A stretch of DNA of 64,000 bases from NCBI RefSeq assembly GCF_028912405.1, contig NZ_JAKELO010000002.1, forward strand, positions 1,807,276 through 1,871,275, in the 5' to 3' direction. Under the pieces are notes generated by a model, which had not been told where the DNA came from, did not search any database, and saw only the letters and a list, made by a program, of their open reading frames with translations. This document shows, one piece after another, positions 36,436-43,670 of the stretch (the first letter of the stretch is position 1; the number at the start of each line of letters is the position of its first letter). The position numbers and the translations under genes were made by a program. Origin of the DNA: Methanogenium marinum. GTDB lineage: Archaea; Halobacteriota; Methanomicrobia; Methanomicrobiales; Methanomicrobiaceae.

Positions 36436-37893
36436 TTATTCCTCTTTCAGGCTCTCGTATATCTCTCCGAACTGTTCGATTGCGGTCTGAAGGTTTTCTG
36501 CAATTTCGCCTGCGATAATATCGGGTTCCGGCAGGTTTTCCGTGTCTTCGAGGCTCTCGTCTTTTATCCAGAATATGTCAAGACTGACCTTGTCGCGTTT
36601 TATGAGGTCGGCGTATTGATATGGTTTAAACTGCTCAGTTTCCTTCCTCTCGTGGCGGTTTTCGGGGTTATAGCATTCGATGAAATTGGTGAGGTCATCG
36701 AGTGACAGGGGACTTTCCTTCAGTGTGAAGTGTTTGTTTGTTCTGAGGTCGTATATCCAGAGGGTGTCTGTCCAGGGCTCCTCGCGTCCTGCTTTTCGTT
36801 CAAAGAAGACAACGTTTGCCTTTACTCCCTGTGCGTAAAAGATTCCGGTGGGAAGTCTCAGAAGGGTGTGAACGTCGCATTCGGTGAGAAGCTTTCTTCT
36901 GATTGCTTCGCCCGCACCGCCTTCAAACAAGACATTGTCCGGCACAACGACGGCTGCTTTTCCGTTTATCTTTAACATGCTCCGTACATGCTGGAGGAAA
37001 TTGAGCTGCTTGTTTGATGTTGTCGCCCAGAAATCATCCCGCTCGTAGGTCTGTTTATCCTTCTCTGCCTTTCCGTCACCGTTTATGACGGTATAGCTGC
37101 TTTTCTTGCCAAAAGGTGGATTGGTGAGAACAAGGTCGTAGTGCTCTTTTGGTTCTGACAACAGTGAGTCTGCGACATTAACCGGGCTTTTATCCGTTCC
37201 GATGCCGTGCAGGTAGAGGTTCATTGCACAGAGGCGGGCGGCACTGTCGACAATCTCGGTTCCGTGGAATGTCTTCTCTTTTAGATATACGGACTGTTCC
37301 CGGTCGAGTTGGTAGTTTTTGACGAGGTAATCCCGTTCTGCAAGGAAGAATCCGCCTGTTCCGCATGCAGGGTCTGCAATGGTCTGGCAGGGTTTTGGGA
37401 CAGTTACTTCAACCATCGCCTGAATCAGCGCTCGTGGTGTGAAATACTGGCCCGCACCGCTTTTGGTATCCTCAGCATTCTTCTGGAGAAGACCTTCGTA
37501 TATCTCGCCTTTGACATCCATGTCAAGGCCGACCCAGGTCTCTTTTCCTATTAGTTCGACAAGTCGTCTGAGCTTTGCCGGGTCCTGTATCTTGTTCTGC
37601 GATTTTCTGAATATGACACCGAGGAGTCCGTGTTCTTTTCCGAGGGCTTCGAGGGTGTGGCGATAATGGATTTCAAGTGCATCCCCCTCTTTTGATGCGA
37701 GTTCTTCCCAGCTGTATTCATCCGGTATGGTTGATGGTTCGTTAAACGGCGGTTTTGTATGCTCGTCTGCCATTTTCAGGAAGAGAAGGTAGGTAAGCTG
37801 CTCGACGTAATCCCCGTAACTTACGCCGTCGTCTCTGAGTACGTTGCAGTAATTCCATAGTTTTTGTACGAGTGCTGAGGATTCGGATGCCAT
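36436..37893 (-). CDS. hsdM: Type I restriction-modification DNA methyltransferase (M subunit)
   Basis: A 485-residue N6-adenine methyltransferase. An N-terminal helical HsdM_N domain (about residues 5-130) is followed by the N6_Mtase domain with GQYFTPRALI (about 148-157), SAM motif ADPACGTGG (173-181) and catalytic NPPF (258-261). The protein works with HsdS, and with HsdR for restriction. It is the last gene of the minus-strand island and is separated from hsdS by an MNT gene and 1.36 kb of non-coding DNA, which is unusual because hsdM and hsdS usually adjoin. Confidence 0.95.
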   Translation of the reverse strand: MASESSALVQKLWNYCNVLRDDGVSYGDYVEQLTYLLFLKMADEHTKPPFNEPSTIPDEYSWEELASKEGDALEIHYRHTLEALGKEHGLLGVIFRKSQNKIQDPAKLRRLVELIGKETWVGLDMDVKGEIYEGLLQKNAEDTKSGAGQYFTPRALIQAMVEVTVPKPCQTIADPACGTGGFFLAERDYLVKNYQLDREQSVYLKEKTFHGTEIVDSAARLCAMNLYLHGIGTDKSPVNVADSLLSEPKEHYDLVLTNPPFGKKSSYTVINGDGKAEKDKQTYERDDFWATTSNKQLNFLQHVRSMLKINGKAAVVVPDNVLFEGGAGEAIRRKLLTECDVHTLLRLPTGIFYAQGVKANVVFFERKAGREEPWTDTLWIYDLRTNKHFTLKESPLSLDDLTNFIECYNPENRHERKETEQFKPYQYADLIKRDKVSLDIFWIKDESLEDTENLPEPDIIAGEIAENLQTAIEQFGEIYESLKEE

Positions 37894-37965
37894 ATTTGCC
37901 TGACTATTTCTGTATTTTGTGAGTGCTTTAGGGTGTTGGAATGGGACGGCAGGGTTTTTTCAGGA

Positions 37966-38292
37966 TCATGCTGAGGCATATACCAGTACTCCGGAATCAT
38001 CAATGCTCTTTTTAAGATACGGATTTTTCACCGCTTTTTCTTCGAGAAGATCAACACTGCGGCCGAACAATTGTTCAAGTTCTTCAAGAAGACCAAAATA
38101 GGAGTCGGCATGGTCAGTGTACGTCATCGTTTTGAATGAAACCATAATGTCAATATCACTTGTATCGGGGTTGAAATCGGAGCGAATGGCAGATCCAAAG
38201 ACAACCATCTGTAAGACATGATATTTTTCACATATTTTTTCGAGTTTTTCTCTTTCCGCGAGATTCTTGAATAGAGGACGTTCTGGTTTCAT
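37966..38292 (-). CDS. MNT-domain nucleotidyltransferase (MntA-like antitoxin), orphan
   Basis: A 108-residue minimal nucleotidyltransferase. It has VVFGSAIRSDFNPDTSDIDIM (two parts: VVFGSAIRSDF and NPDTSDIDIM), i.e. the GS-x(10-11)-DxD active site with Gly33-Ser34 and Asp46/Asp48. Proteins of this kind AMPylate and silence HEPN ribonuclease toxins. No HEPN gene is adjacent on either side, so its partner is missing, elsewhere, or it acts on another target. It lies 72 bases upstream of hsdM on the same strand and may be co-transcribed with it. Confidence 0.85.
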   Translation of the reverse strand: MKPERPLFKNLAEREKLEKICEKYHVLQMVVFGSAIRSDFNPDTSDIDIMVSFKTMTYTDHADSYFGLLEELEQLFGRSVDLLEEKAVKNPYLKKSIDDSGVLVYASA

Positions 38293-38470
38293 CGGTGTAT
38301 ACTAATGAGGTATTTGTTTTACGAACAGGGATAACCGTTGCTATGGAAATCACATGGTGGTTTCTCATCCGGATGCCTGAATATTTAGATCAGGAATATT
38401 TTTCTCACACTGTCCTTTGGTATGAATTATCTCCGGGAAGATTCATAATCGATAAAATACACGAGTGATT

Positions 38471-38506
38471 GTTCGTATATCCGAACATATGTTCGTCATT
38501 CCGAAC
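38471..38506. promoter_or_regulatory. Two GTTCG-n6-CGAAC dyads at 20-base spacing
   Basis: GTTCG (38471-38475), six bases, CGAAC (38482-38486), then ATAT, then GTTCG (38491-38495), six bases, CGAAC (38502-38506). The two dyads are exactly 20 bases apart, two helical turns. The inner arms form the perfect palindrome CGAACATATGTTCG. The array lies about 180 bases upstream of the MNT start and looks like a double operator. Confidence 0.55.
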
Positions 38507-38915
38507 AGTGAGCAATACTTCATTTTGGCTCTGTAGAAATACTGGCGAAATATATACAACATAGGAATGAATAATGGTCATCAGGAGAGTCCCTCTGTTT
38601 TCACGTTTTCATCTTTTCATACGTTTTTCATCAATTTTTCATCAGCAGATGAAAATGAAACTGCTCTGAAAGACGGCCATATTGAGGCTTATTCTCTTAT
38701 TAAGTACAATATATATAGAAGTGTACAGAGAGTAAGAGATGTTTTCATCAGATTTAGGTATCATTCAGCGTGTCTGATATGTGCGGGTGGGTATGTGTTT
38801 GTCTCTCTGTGATATTGGGATGGATGAAAACGTAAATGTGATTTTGCACATACGCGCTGGAATCGTAAAATAAATGGCTAATATTGGTTAATTCACATTT
38901 TCATGCCGGAAAATA

Positions 38916-38955
38916 CGTATGAAATCGTATGAAAATGTATGAAAACGTATGAAAA
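38916..38955. repeat. Four 10-base iterons, (C/T)GTATGAAA(A/T)
   Basis: The ten-base unit occurs four times without a gap: CGTATGAAAT, CGTATGAAAA, TGTATGAAAA and CGTATGAAAA. The same motif in inverted orientation (TTTTCATAC and TTTTCATC variants) recurs irregularly at about 38596-38643. A period of one helical turn suggests cooperative protein binding. Confidence 0.6.
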
Positions 38956-39170
38956 CCAACCGGCAGAATACCGGGAACAGGGGTGCTGCCTCCCATCTGG
39001 TTTGTCCATTTTCTGCTCTCCTCATGATTACCGTACGTTCCTCAGATATTCTCCCAATTATCTCCCCATATTTTACCCATATTCTCCGTATGTTTACCTC
39101 CCGGTCACCCATGTTCCCTCTCTGCCCGCACTCTTTGAACCTCCTTTTTTGACCCTATTTTTTGGGGAAT

Positions 39171-39363
39171 TGGGAGGCAAAATGGACGTATTTTCTGTTC
39201 TTTCTTTGTCCTGGAAAAAGACGGGTATAATGCCATTTTTTTGCAGAAAAGACGGTTTATTGCGAATTATAGTGCAGCCCATATTGATGGATATTTTTGG
39301 AGGATGTGCAGTTCCTCTCGACTGAGAACACATCTCTCCGTGCTTCTGTGTGGATGCGTTTTT
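39171..39363. repeat. Tandem direct repeat, copy 1 (about 190 bases)
   Basis: Copy 1 of an element repeated at an offset of 224-225 bases. It ends with a hairpin-like AACACATC ... GATGCGTT (39327-39334 and 39353-39360, one mismatch) followed by five T. The best conserved core is 39230-39325. The frame in that core is open in both copies but changes do not follow a coding pattern, so it is taken as non-coding. Confidence 0.65.
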
Positions 39364-39394
39364 CCACACTTTTTTACCTCTTTTATTGGATAAT

Positions 39395-39590
39395 AGGGGG
39401 GCAAAATGGGCGTATTTTGTGTTCATTTAGGATGATGGAAAAATAATGGGTGGAATGCCATTTATTTGCAAAAAAGACGATTTATTGCGAACTATGGGGC
39501 GCCCCATATTGAGGGGTATTTTCAGAGGATGTGTAGGTCCTCTCGACTGAGAACGCATCTCTCCGGGCTTTTGTGTGGATGCGTTTTTTT
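39395..39590. repeat. Tandem direct repeat, copy 2 (about 190 bases)
   Basis: Copy 2 of the element. Its 96-base core (39455-39550) matches copy 1 at 82 of 96 positions. It ends with a perfect eight-pair stem and seven T, listed separately as a terminator. It lies just downstream (in plus orientation) of copy 1 and 60 bases from the hsdS stop codon. Confidence 0.65.
39552..39590 (+). terminator. Terminator-like hairpin at the end of repeat copy 2
   Basis: AACGCATC (39552-39559) pairs with GATGCGTT (39578-39585) over an 18-base loop, and the run of T continues to 39590. On the plus strand this is a stem plus T-tract. It suggests that the repeat is transcribed rightward as a short RNA, or that it stops readthrough towards hsdS. 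Confidence 0.4.
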
Positions 39591-39652
39591 GGGGTGAAGG
39601 GTGGGCCTGATATGGAATTCCTGAAGGTAACGTTCCGTTGCCGCGATCAGAT

Positions 39653-41095
39653 TTATGAGTGCCTCTTCTTCTGCTCCTTCAACTCTTTTTTTCTGGCCTT
39701 CTCCTCCGCTGCCCGCTGCTCCTTTTCAGCCTTAATCCTCTCCAGAAGAACGGATGCCGGTTCATCATCAGGATTCTGTGGCACAAGCCTCCCCTCAAAT
39801 GCCTTTTTCAGTACACTCTGCCGGAGTCGCTCTGCCTTTGCAAGCGAATCATTCACCGCCTTTTCCATCTCGTCGATGACCGAGAACCTTCGCTCAATTT
39901 CACAGACGATTTCGTGCTGTTCGGGGAGGGGGGGAAGTGGAAAGGATAAACCATTCAATTTTTTGAGATTGATGTTATATTGCCCGGCGGTAGTTGCGGC
40001 CATCTTTTCAATTTTATTCCTAATGTAATTACTATTCCAGATTAATCCCAACCAATGCCAGATTATTTCGTTATCGATTAATCGATATCTGATCAAATAT
40101 GATGCAAAATAATGAGGTGAATCAAAATTAGACATCACAATAGCAGATCTACCAATCAGATCCTTACTTCCATTTGTACGTATGATCAGTAAATCGCCTT
40201 TCTCTAATGCTTTAGAACTATCTAAATTTTCAGATGCAGGAGCATATTTTAATTTATCAAGGGAAATTTTATTTTTGTATATATTTGGTATTCTTAAAAT
40301 TGGATGCCCTTCCCAACTGCTATCACACTTTACAGAAGTACCATAACCTGAATCCCAAGCTAAATTTGCCAAATTTATCCATGTCCAACCCTCTGGAAGA
40401 GAGTAATCTGGTGAATTATATGTGGGTTCACTTGTTTTCCGATCCTGTGTTTTAATTTTCTCCACCAAAACCTCAGCACTCTCAATATCCGGATGCTCCG
40501 CCCGCCACTCCTCTGTCAGGTCGCCGCACATCGCCGCCTTTAAGACTGACTGCCGGTATTTGGGTATCAGTGCCTTTGCCTTTTTCAGGGCCGATACGCC
40601 TGCGTCAAGCCGGGTGAATTCCTCTTCGATCTTTTCCACGATGCGGTGTTGTTCGGGGAGAGGGGGAAGGGGAATTTTAACGGAATATGCATCATTTCGA
40701 TTTAATCCTGGAATTGCAGTAGACTTATCAAGAGAATTTAGATTTAATGAATGAAGCAAATAGTAAGAGAAAAGTAATGACAAATTTTTAGATTCCTCTA
40801 TGAAATATGTAGTATCTATTGGGTAAAACGGTTCTTTTGATATATGAACAGAGCCAGCTGTCCCCTTTCTACCTATAATTAATCCCGGTGAGTTTACTAT
40901 TGGGAGGTTATGGTGTCCTACAATACCATTTGAGCCATAAACTGGAATATCTCCAGTATCTACTCTTGATCTTTTTGGGAGTCCTTTTCCATAGTTTAGC
41001 TCCAATATTTCCCCAATACTTGTGACAATCCACCCATCAGGAAGCTCATACAATTCGGACTGTGATTCTTCTGTATTCTCTAAAAAGGTATTCAT
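39653..41095 (-). CDS. hsdS: Type I restriction-modification specificity subunit
   Basis: A 480-residue protein with two target-recognition domains. Each is followed by a conserved coiled region: LPPLPEQHRIVEKIEEEF with KYRQSVLKAAMCGDLTEEW, and LPPLPEQHEIVCEIERRF with LRQSVLKKAFEGRLVPQ. The C-terminus is a charged Lys/Glu helix. The first recognition domain begins LPDGWIVTSIGEILELNYGKG and the second LPEGWTWINLANLAWDSGYG. I chose the ATG at 41095. In-frame alternatives at 41140 or 41185 would overlap the upstream gene. The protein directs HsdM and HsdR to a bipartite site. Confidence 0.93.
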   Translation of the reverse strand: MNTFLENTEESQSELYELPDGWIVTSIGEILELNYGKGLPKRSRVDTGDIPVYGSNGIVGHHNLPIVNSPGLIIGRKGTAGSVHISKEPFYPIDTTYFIEESKNLSLLFSYYLLHSLNLNSLDKSTAIPGLNRNDAYSVKIPLPPLPEQHRIVEKIEEEFTRLDAGVSALKKAKALIPKYRQSVLKAAMCGDLTEEWRAEHPDIESAEVLVEKIKTQDRKTSEPTYNSPDYSLPEGWTWINLANLAWDSGYGTSVKCDSSWEGHPILRIPNIYKNKISLDKLKYAPASENLDSSKALEKGDLLIIRTNGSKDLIGRSAIVMSNFDSPHYFASYLIRYRLIDNEIIWHWLGLIWNSNYIRNKIEKMAATTAGQYNINLKKLNGLSFPLPPLPEQHEIVCEIERRFSVIDEMEKAVNDSLAKAERLRQSVLKKAFEGRLVPQNPDDEPASVLLERIKAEKEQRAAEEKARKKELKEQKKRHS

Positions 41096-41126
41096 AGTTG
41101 TGATATGTCCGTCCTCTACTATTGGT

Positions 41127-42353
41127 TCACATAAAATCATTAAGGGTAACTTTTGGTGTCTCTTTTCGTGTTGAGACTCTCTCAAAATTCTTGAGGACCT
41201 TATCGGTTATGGATTTCTTTCCACCGAGATAATTCATCAGGGAATTGTCATACTGCATGGCATATTTCTGCCGTTCAAATTCCATATTCAGTTCAAATGA
41301 ATTCGCAAAGGTGGAATAGAACTTTGGCCGTCTGTTTAAATCGGGGACGGTGATTCCGTACCTGTCTAACAGGGTTGTTGTATCCGCATAGTCAGGGTAT
41401 TTGACATACTCATAGGTGGTATAATCAAAGAATCTGCCTTTGTGCTGAATGGTGACTTCTTTTGGAGGTGGAGTATAGTCAGTATTACCTCCCATCCATT
41501 TCCGTTGCGTATCTCTGTTTACTCCGACAATATCAAAACCAAGGGGGGTTGCAAGCACATCTGACGCCGCAGATGCTGAATCGCTCTTGTGGGGTTTTAC
41601 CTCACGCCTGATATTTGAACCGTATAAAATGACCTTATCATCAAGGCCCTGACGGGCAACCACACGGTGAAATCCTCGCAGTTGTGCAGTGACGGAAACT
41701 GATGATCTGCCTTCAAGATCAAACCAGAAATTCCGGAACCCTGAAGCAAGCATCTCTGTTACCAGTTCTTCAGAAGATTTTACACCATATCGTGTTGAAA
41801 CAGGGATAAATATTGGTTTTGAATTGCGGAATTTAAGGGAATCATACGCACAGCCAACATAATTTAGATAATCCCCGGTCTTTATTGCGACTTCAGATTT
41901 ACTGGTATCCTGATTATATTCTTTGACTTTCAGATTGGGAACAAACAAAATGTCACTTCTTCCGTGGTATATGTCAAGAAAATTGCTCAGGCTATCCTCA
42001 TAATCAGGAATGAGGCATGGGTTAAATGAAAATGTCAGGGTGTTGAGAATCAATTTGTCGGAAAGAACGGGAATTCTCTTGTAAGAATCATAATTGTCTG
42101 AAAGAAATGGAGCATCCGGCCGGTCAATTTCCTTCTCGAACGTATTTTTTTTAACATTCTGGCTTTTCTCAATAACTGGATTTTTATCAAGCCATCTTCT
42201 TTCGAGCGATCTAATGTCCCGTAATGAACCCAAATCATTGAAATCAAGTGTTTTGAAGGGAGTTTTCAGAGTATTGTGATTGAACCTGACGTCTTTGATG
42301 GTAAACTGTGTCGTGTCATCCGCTTCAAAATTGCGAATCTCAATACTGCTCAT
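41127..42353 (-). CDS. Unrecognised 408-residue protein in the defence island
   Basis: I do not recognise the family. The ATG at 42353 follows GGGGAGGAGAT; an in-frame ATG five codons earlier has no such site. The N-terminal 90 residues are polar. The middle alternates short strands (DILFVPNLK, KPIFIPVSTRYG, NFWFDLEGR, KVILYGSNIRRE, GFDIVGVNRDTQRKW) with helices, an order that suggests a TIM barrel. The string GFDIVGVNRDTQRKW faintly recalls the GxDxFDxVxPTRxAR segment of tRNA-guanine transglycosylases. This is weak and unproven. The C-terminus has ANSFELNMEFERQKYAMQYD. The start overlaps the PIN-like gene by 14 bases, so translation is coupled. Confidence 0.6.
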   Translation of the reverse strand: MSSIEIRNFEADDTTQFTIKDVRFNHNTLKTPFKTLDFNDLGSLRDIRSLERRWLDKNPVIEKSQNVKKNTFEKEIDRPDAPFLSDNYDSYKRIPVLSDKLILNTLTFSFNPCLIPDYEDSLSNFLDIYHGRSDILFVPNLKVKEYNQDTSKSEVAIKTGDYLNYVGCAYDSLKFRNSKPIFIPVSTRYGVKSSEELVTEMLASGFRNFWFDLEGRSSVSVTAQLRGFHRVVARQGLDDKVILYGSNIRREVKPHKSDSASAASDVLATPLGFDIVGVNRDTQRKWMGGNTDYTPPPKEVTIQHKGRFFDYTTYEYVKYPDYADTTTLLDRYGITVPDLNRRPKFYSTFANSFELNMEFERQKYAMQYDNSLMNYLGGKKSITDKVLKNFERVSTRKETPKVTLNDFM

Positions 42354-42909
42354 ATCTCCTCCCCTCAATGTCCCGAACAGCAGAATCCAGAATTTTTTGG
42401 CTGATTCTGAACTTGCTTTTCCCTATACAGTTGAGTATGTTAATAGTAAATTCAGATGTAAGATAATTATTTGCCTCCAGATGAGCCATAAATCCAATTG
42501 TTCCTGTTAAATGATCTAACAAAACCGGCAGGAACAGTTTCACTTTTTTCCTGGCGGTCTCATCATCCAGAATGAACATAAAATCACCTGTCTTTGTTGT
42601 CTTGTGCACATAAGAGAGGGCGATGACCTCAAATTCACCCTGGTCAATTACCAGTCTGAGTGGTTCAAAAGGAAGTCCTCCCGATGCAAAATCATCAATG
42701 GAAACAACGGAAATCGAATCTGAAAAATTGTAACTTCTGTTCTTTAAACCCGCTTCATACTGGACATGCTCAGGGATTTCAACGCAAAATTCCCTGACAA
42801 CAAGAGAGAAAACACCAAAACGCTCCGGCTCGTCCATCAAGTCTTCAAGGTCATCAAAAAAGCAGATGAAAAAAGACGAATCAGGGATCAGTTTGGTTCT
42901 AATCCTCAA
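42340..42909 (-). CDS. PIN-like protein
   Basis: A 189-residue protein with the layout of a PIN domain of the DUF3368 type. It has an early acidic position in IPDSSFFICFF, then QGEFEVIALSYVHK (E of the active-site helix) and FMFILDDETARKKVKLF (two adjacent Asp), then LTGTIGFMAHLE (the conserved TGT-GxL turn) and KSKFRISQKILDSAV. PIN domains are metal-dependent RNases and frequent toxins. The gene starts at a TTG that overlaps the preceding gene by 11 bases, with GGGAG just upstream. It sits between a Panacea-like gene and the unrecognised 408-residue gene. Confidence 0.65.
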   Translation of the reverse strand: MRIRTKLIPDSSFFICFFDDLEDLMDEPERFGVFSLVVREFCVEIPEHVQYEAGLKNRSYNFSDSISVVSIDDFASGGLPFEPLRLVIDQGEFEVIALSYVHKTTKTGDFMFILDDETARKKVKLFLPVLLDHLTGTIGFMAHLEANNYLTSEFTINILNCIGKSKFRISQKILDSAVRDIEGRRYEQY

Positions 42910-43435
42910 TCAGCTCCCGGTAACGTTTCTCCGTGATGACTCCCTTTTTCAGGAGTCGTCCTGCGAGATATTCCTTATTTTTAAGGAGACTGTCAATTTT
43001 ATCAGATTTTTCCGTGTAACCGTAGGTCTTGTACACCAGAAACATCAGTTCGTCGCTCGTGAGAGAATCATAGAGTGAACGAACAATATTCAAGCTGATG
43101 ATTATCTTTTCCCGATTTTCCTGAGTGAATTCTTGTATTGATTCTTCTGCGAGATTTTTTCCCTCTGCGGTCAGATAGATGCCCTTCGTGTCACTCACAA
43201 AATAATCATCATGATTGTCAATACTGTCCGCTGCACTACTGGAATATGGCCCGTAATAATGGGGGATGAATTCAAAAAATTCAAAAAATTTGGGAAATGA
43301 TTTTGAGAAGAGGAACAATTCTTTCTGGAAATTAATTTTATTTTTTATGGGTCTGTCTGCTCCGCTCAGAAGAATTGCAATGAATTTATTCCGTATTGCT
43401 TCCTCCTGTTCGAAGGAAAGATCTGAATCCGCCAT
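42899..43435 (-). CDS. Panacea/SocA-like antitoxin-type protein
   Basis: A 178-residue protein. The region from about residue 20 to 95 (KINFQKELFLFSKSFPKF, HYYGPYSSSAADSID, GIYLTAEGKNLAEES) has the order of the SocA/Panacea domain, in which a PYGPYS-like turn and a late LTxEG element recur. Such proteins neutralise diverse toxins. The C-terminal half is helical and charged. The gene overlaps the PIN-like gene, which would fit an antitoxin followed by its toxin. The family call is from motif resemblance only. Confidence 0.5.
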   Translation of the reverse strand: MADSDLSFEQEEAIRNKFIAILLSGADRPIKNKINFQKELFLFSKSFPKFFEFFEFIPHYYGPYSSSAADSIDNHDDYFVSDTKGIYLTAEGKNLAEESIQEFTQENREKIIISLNIVRSLYDSLTSDELMFLVYKTYGYTEKSDKIDSLLKNKEYLAGRLLKKGVITEKRYRELIED

Positions 43436-43492
43436 AATTTACCAACTGTTTGTATGATGTACCTTAATATAATTGGCCGGGCGGACTGAAAG

Positions 43493-43670
43493 TTATGCCG
43501 ACAAAACCTCATTCAACTCCGTCATAATCCCATTCAGCCCGTCACCAAACGCCTGATACGCAGAAAAGAGCCCGCCTTTCTGCATCAGCAGCTGGTTGTA
43601 TTCAAAGTCATCCGGGCCGATGGAGACGCTTGCACCGATGTGGTCCTTTATGATGGTGAGCCACTTCATT
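43493..43670 (-). pseudogene. Displaced duplicate of the hsdR 3' end
   Basis: A 58-codon frame ending in TAA is a near copy of the last 58 residues of HsdR; 50 of 58 residues agree, including HIGASVSIGPDDFEYNQ and AFGDGLNGIM. It begins at an ATG that overlaps the TGA of the nSTAND3-type gene. There is no upstream part, so it is not a functional restriction subunit. It is best explained as a leftover gene end after an insertion or recombination at hsdR. Confidence 0.85.

Larger units (their letters stand above)
38293..39652. other. Long non-coding region inside the restriction-modification island
   Basis: About 1.36 kb between hsdS and the MNT gene. Frames up to 128 codons exist but overlap on both strands, lack start signals and have no family, so they are not called. 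The region holds paired GTTCG/CGAAC dyads, a 10-bp iteron cluster and two tandem copies of a roughly 190-base element, each listed separately. A non-coding segment of this size between S and M subunits is unusual. Confidence 0.6.

Noticed and set aside
38471-38506. CRISPR-like repeat reading of the GTTCG dyads
   Set aside because: Only two short units with a 20-base period and no spacers of normal size; an operator fits better.
38939-39325. Plus-strand frame of 128 codons in the island gap
   Set aside because: No ribosome binding site, no family, overlaps iterons and a repeat copy, and the matching frame in copy 2 changes mostly at codon position 2.
39094-39426. Minus-strand frame of 110 codons over repeat copy 1
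   Set aside because: The corresponding frame in copy 2 is broken by a stop, and the changes fall mostly on codon position 1, so it does not evolve as coding.
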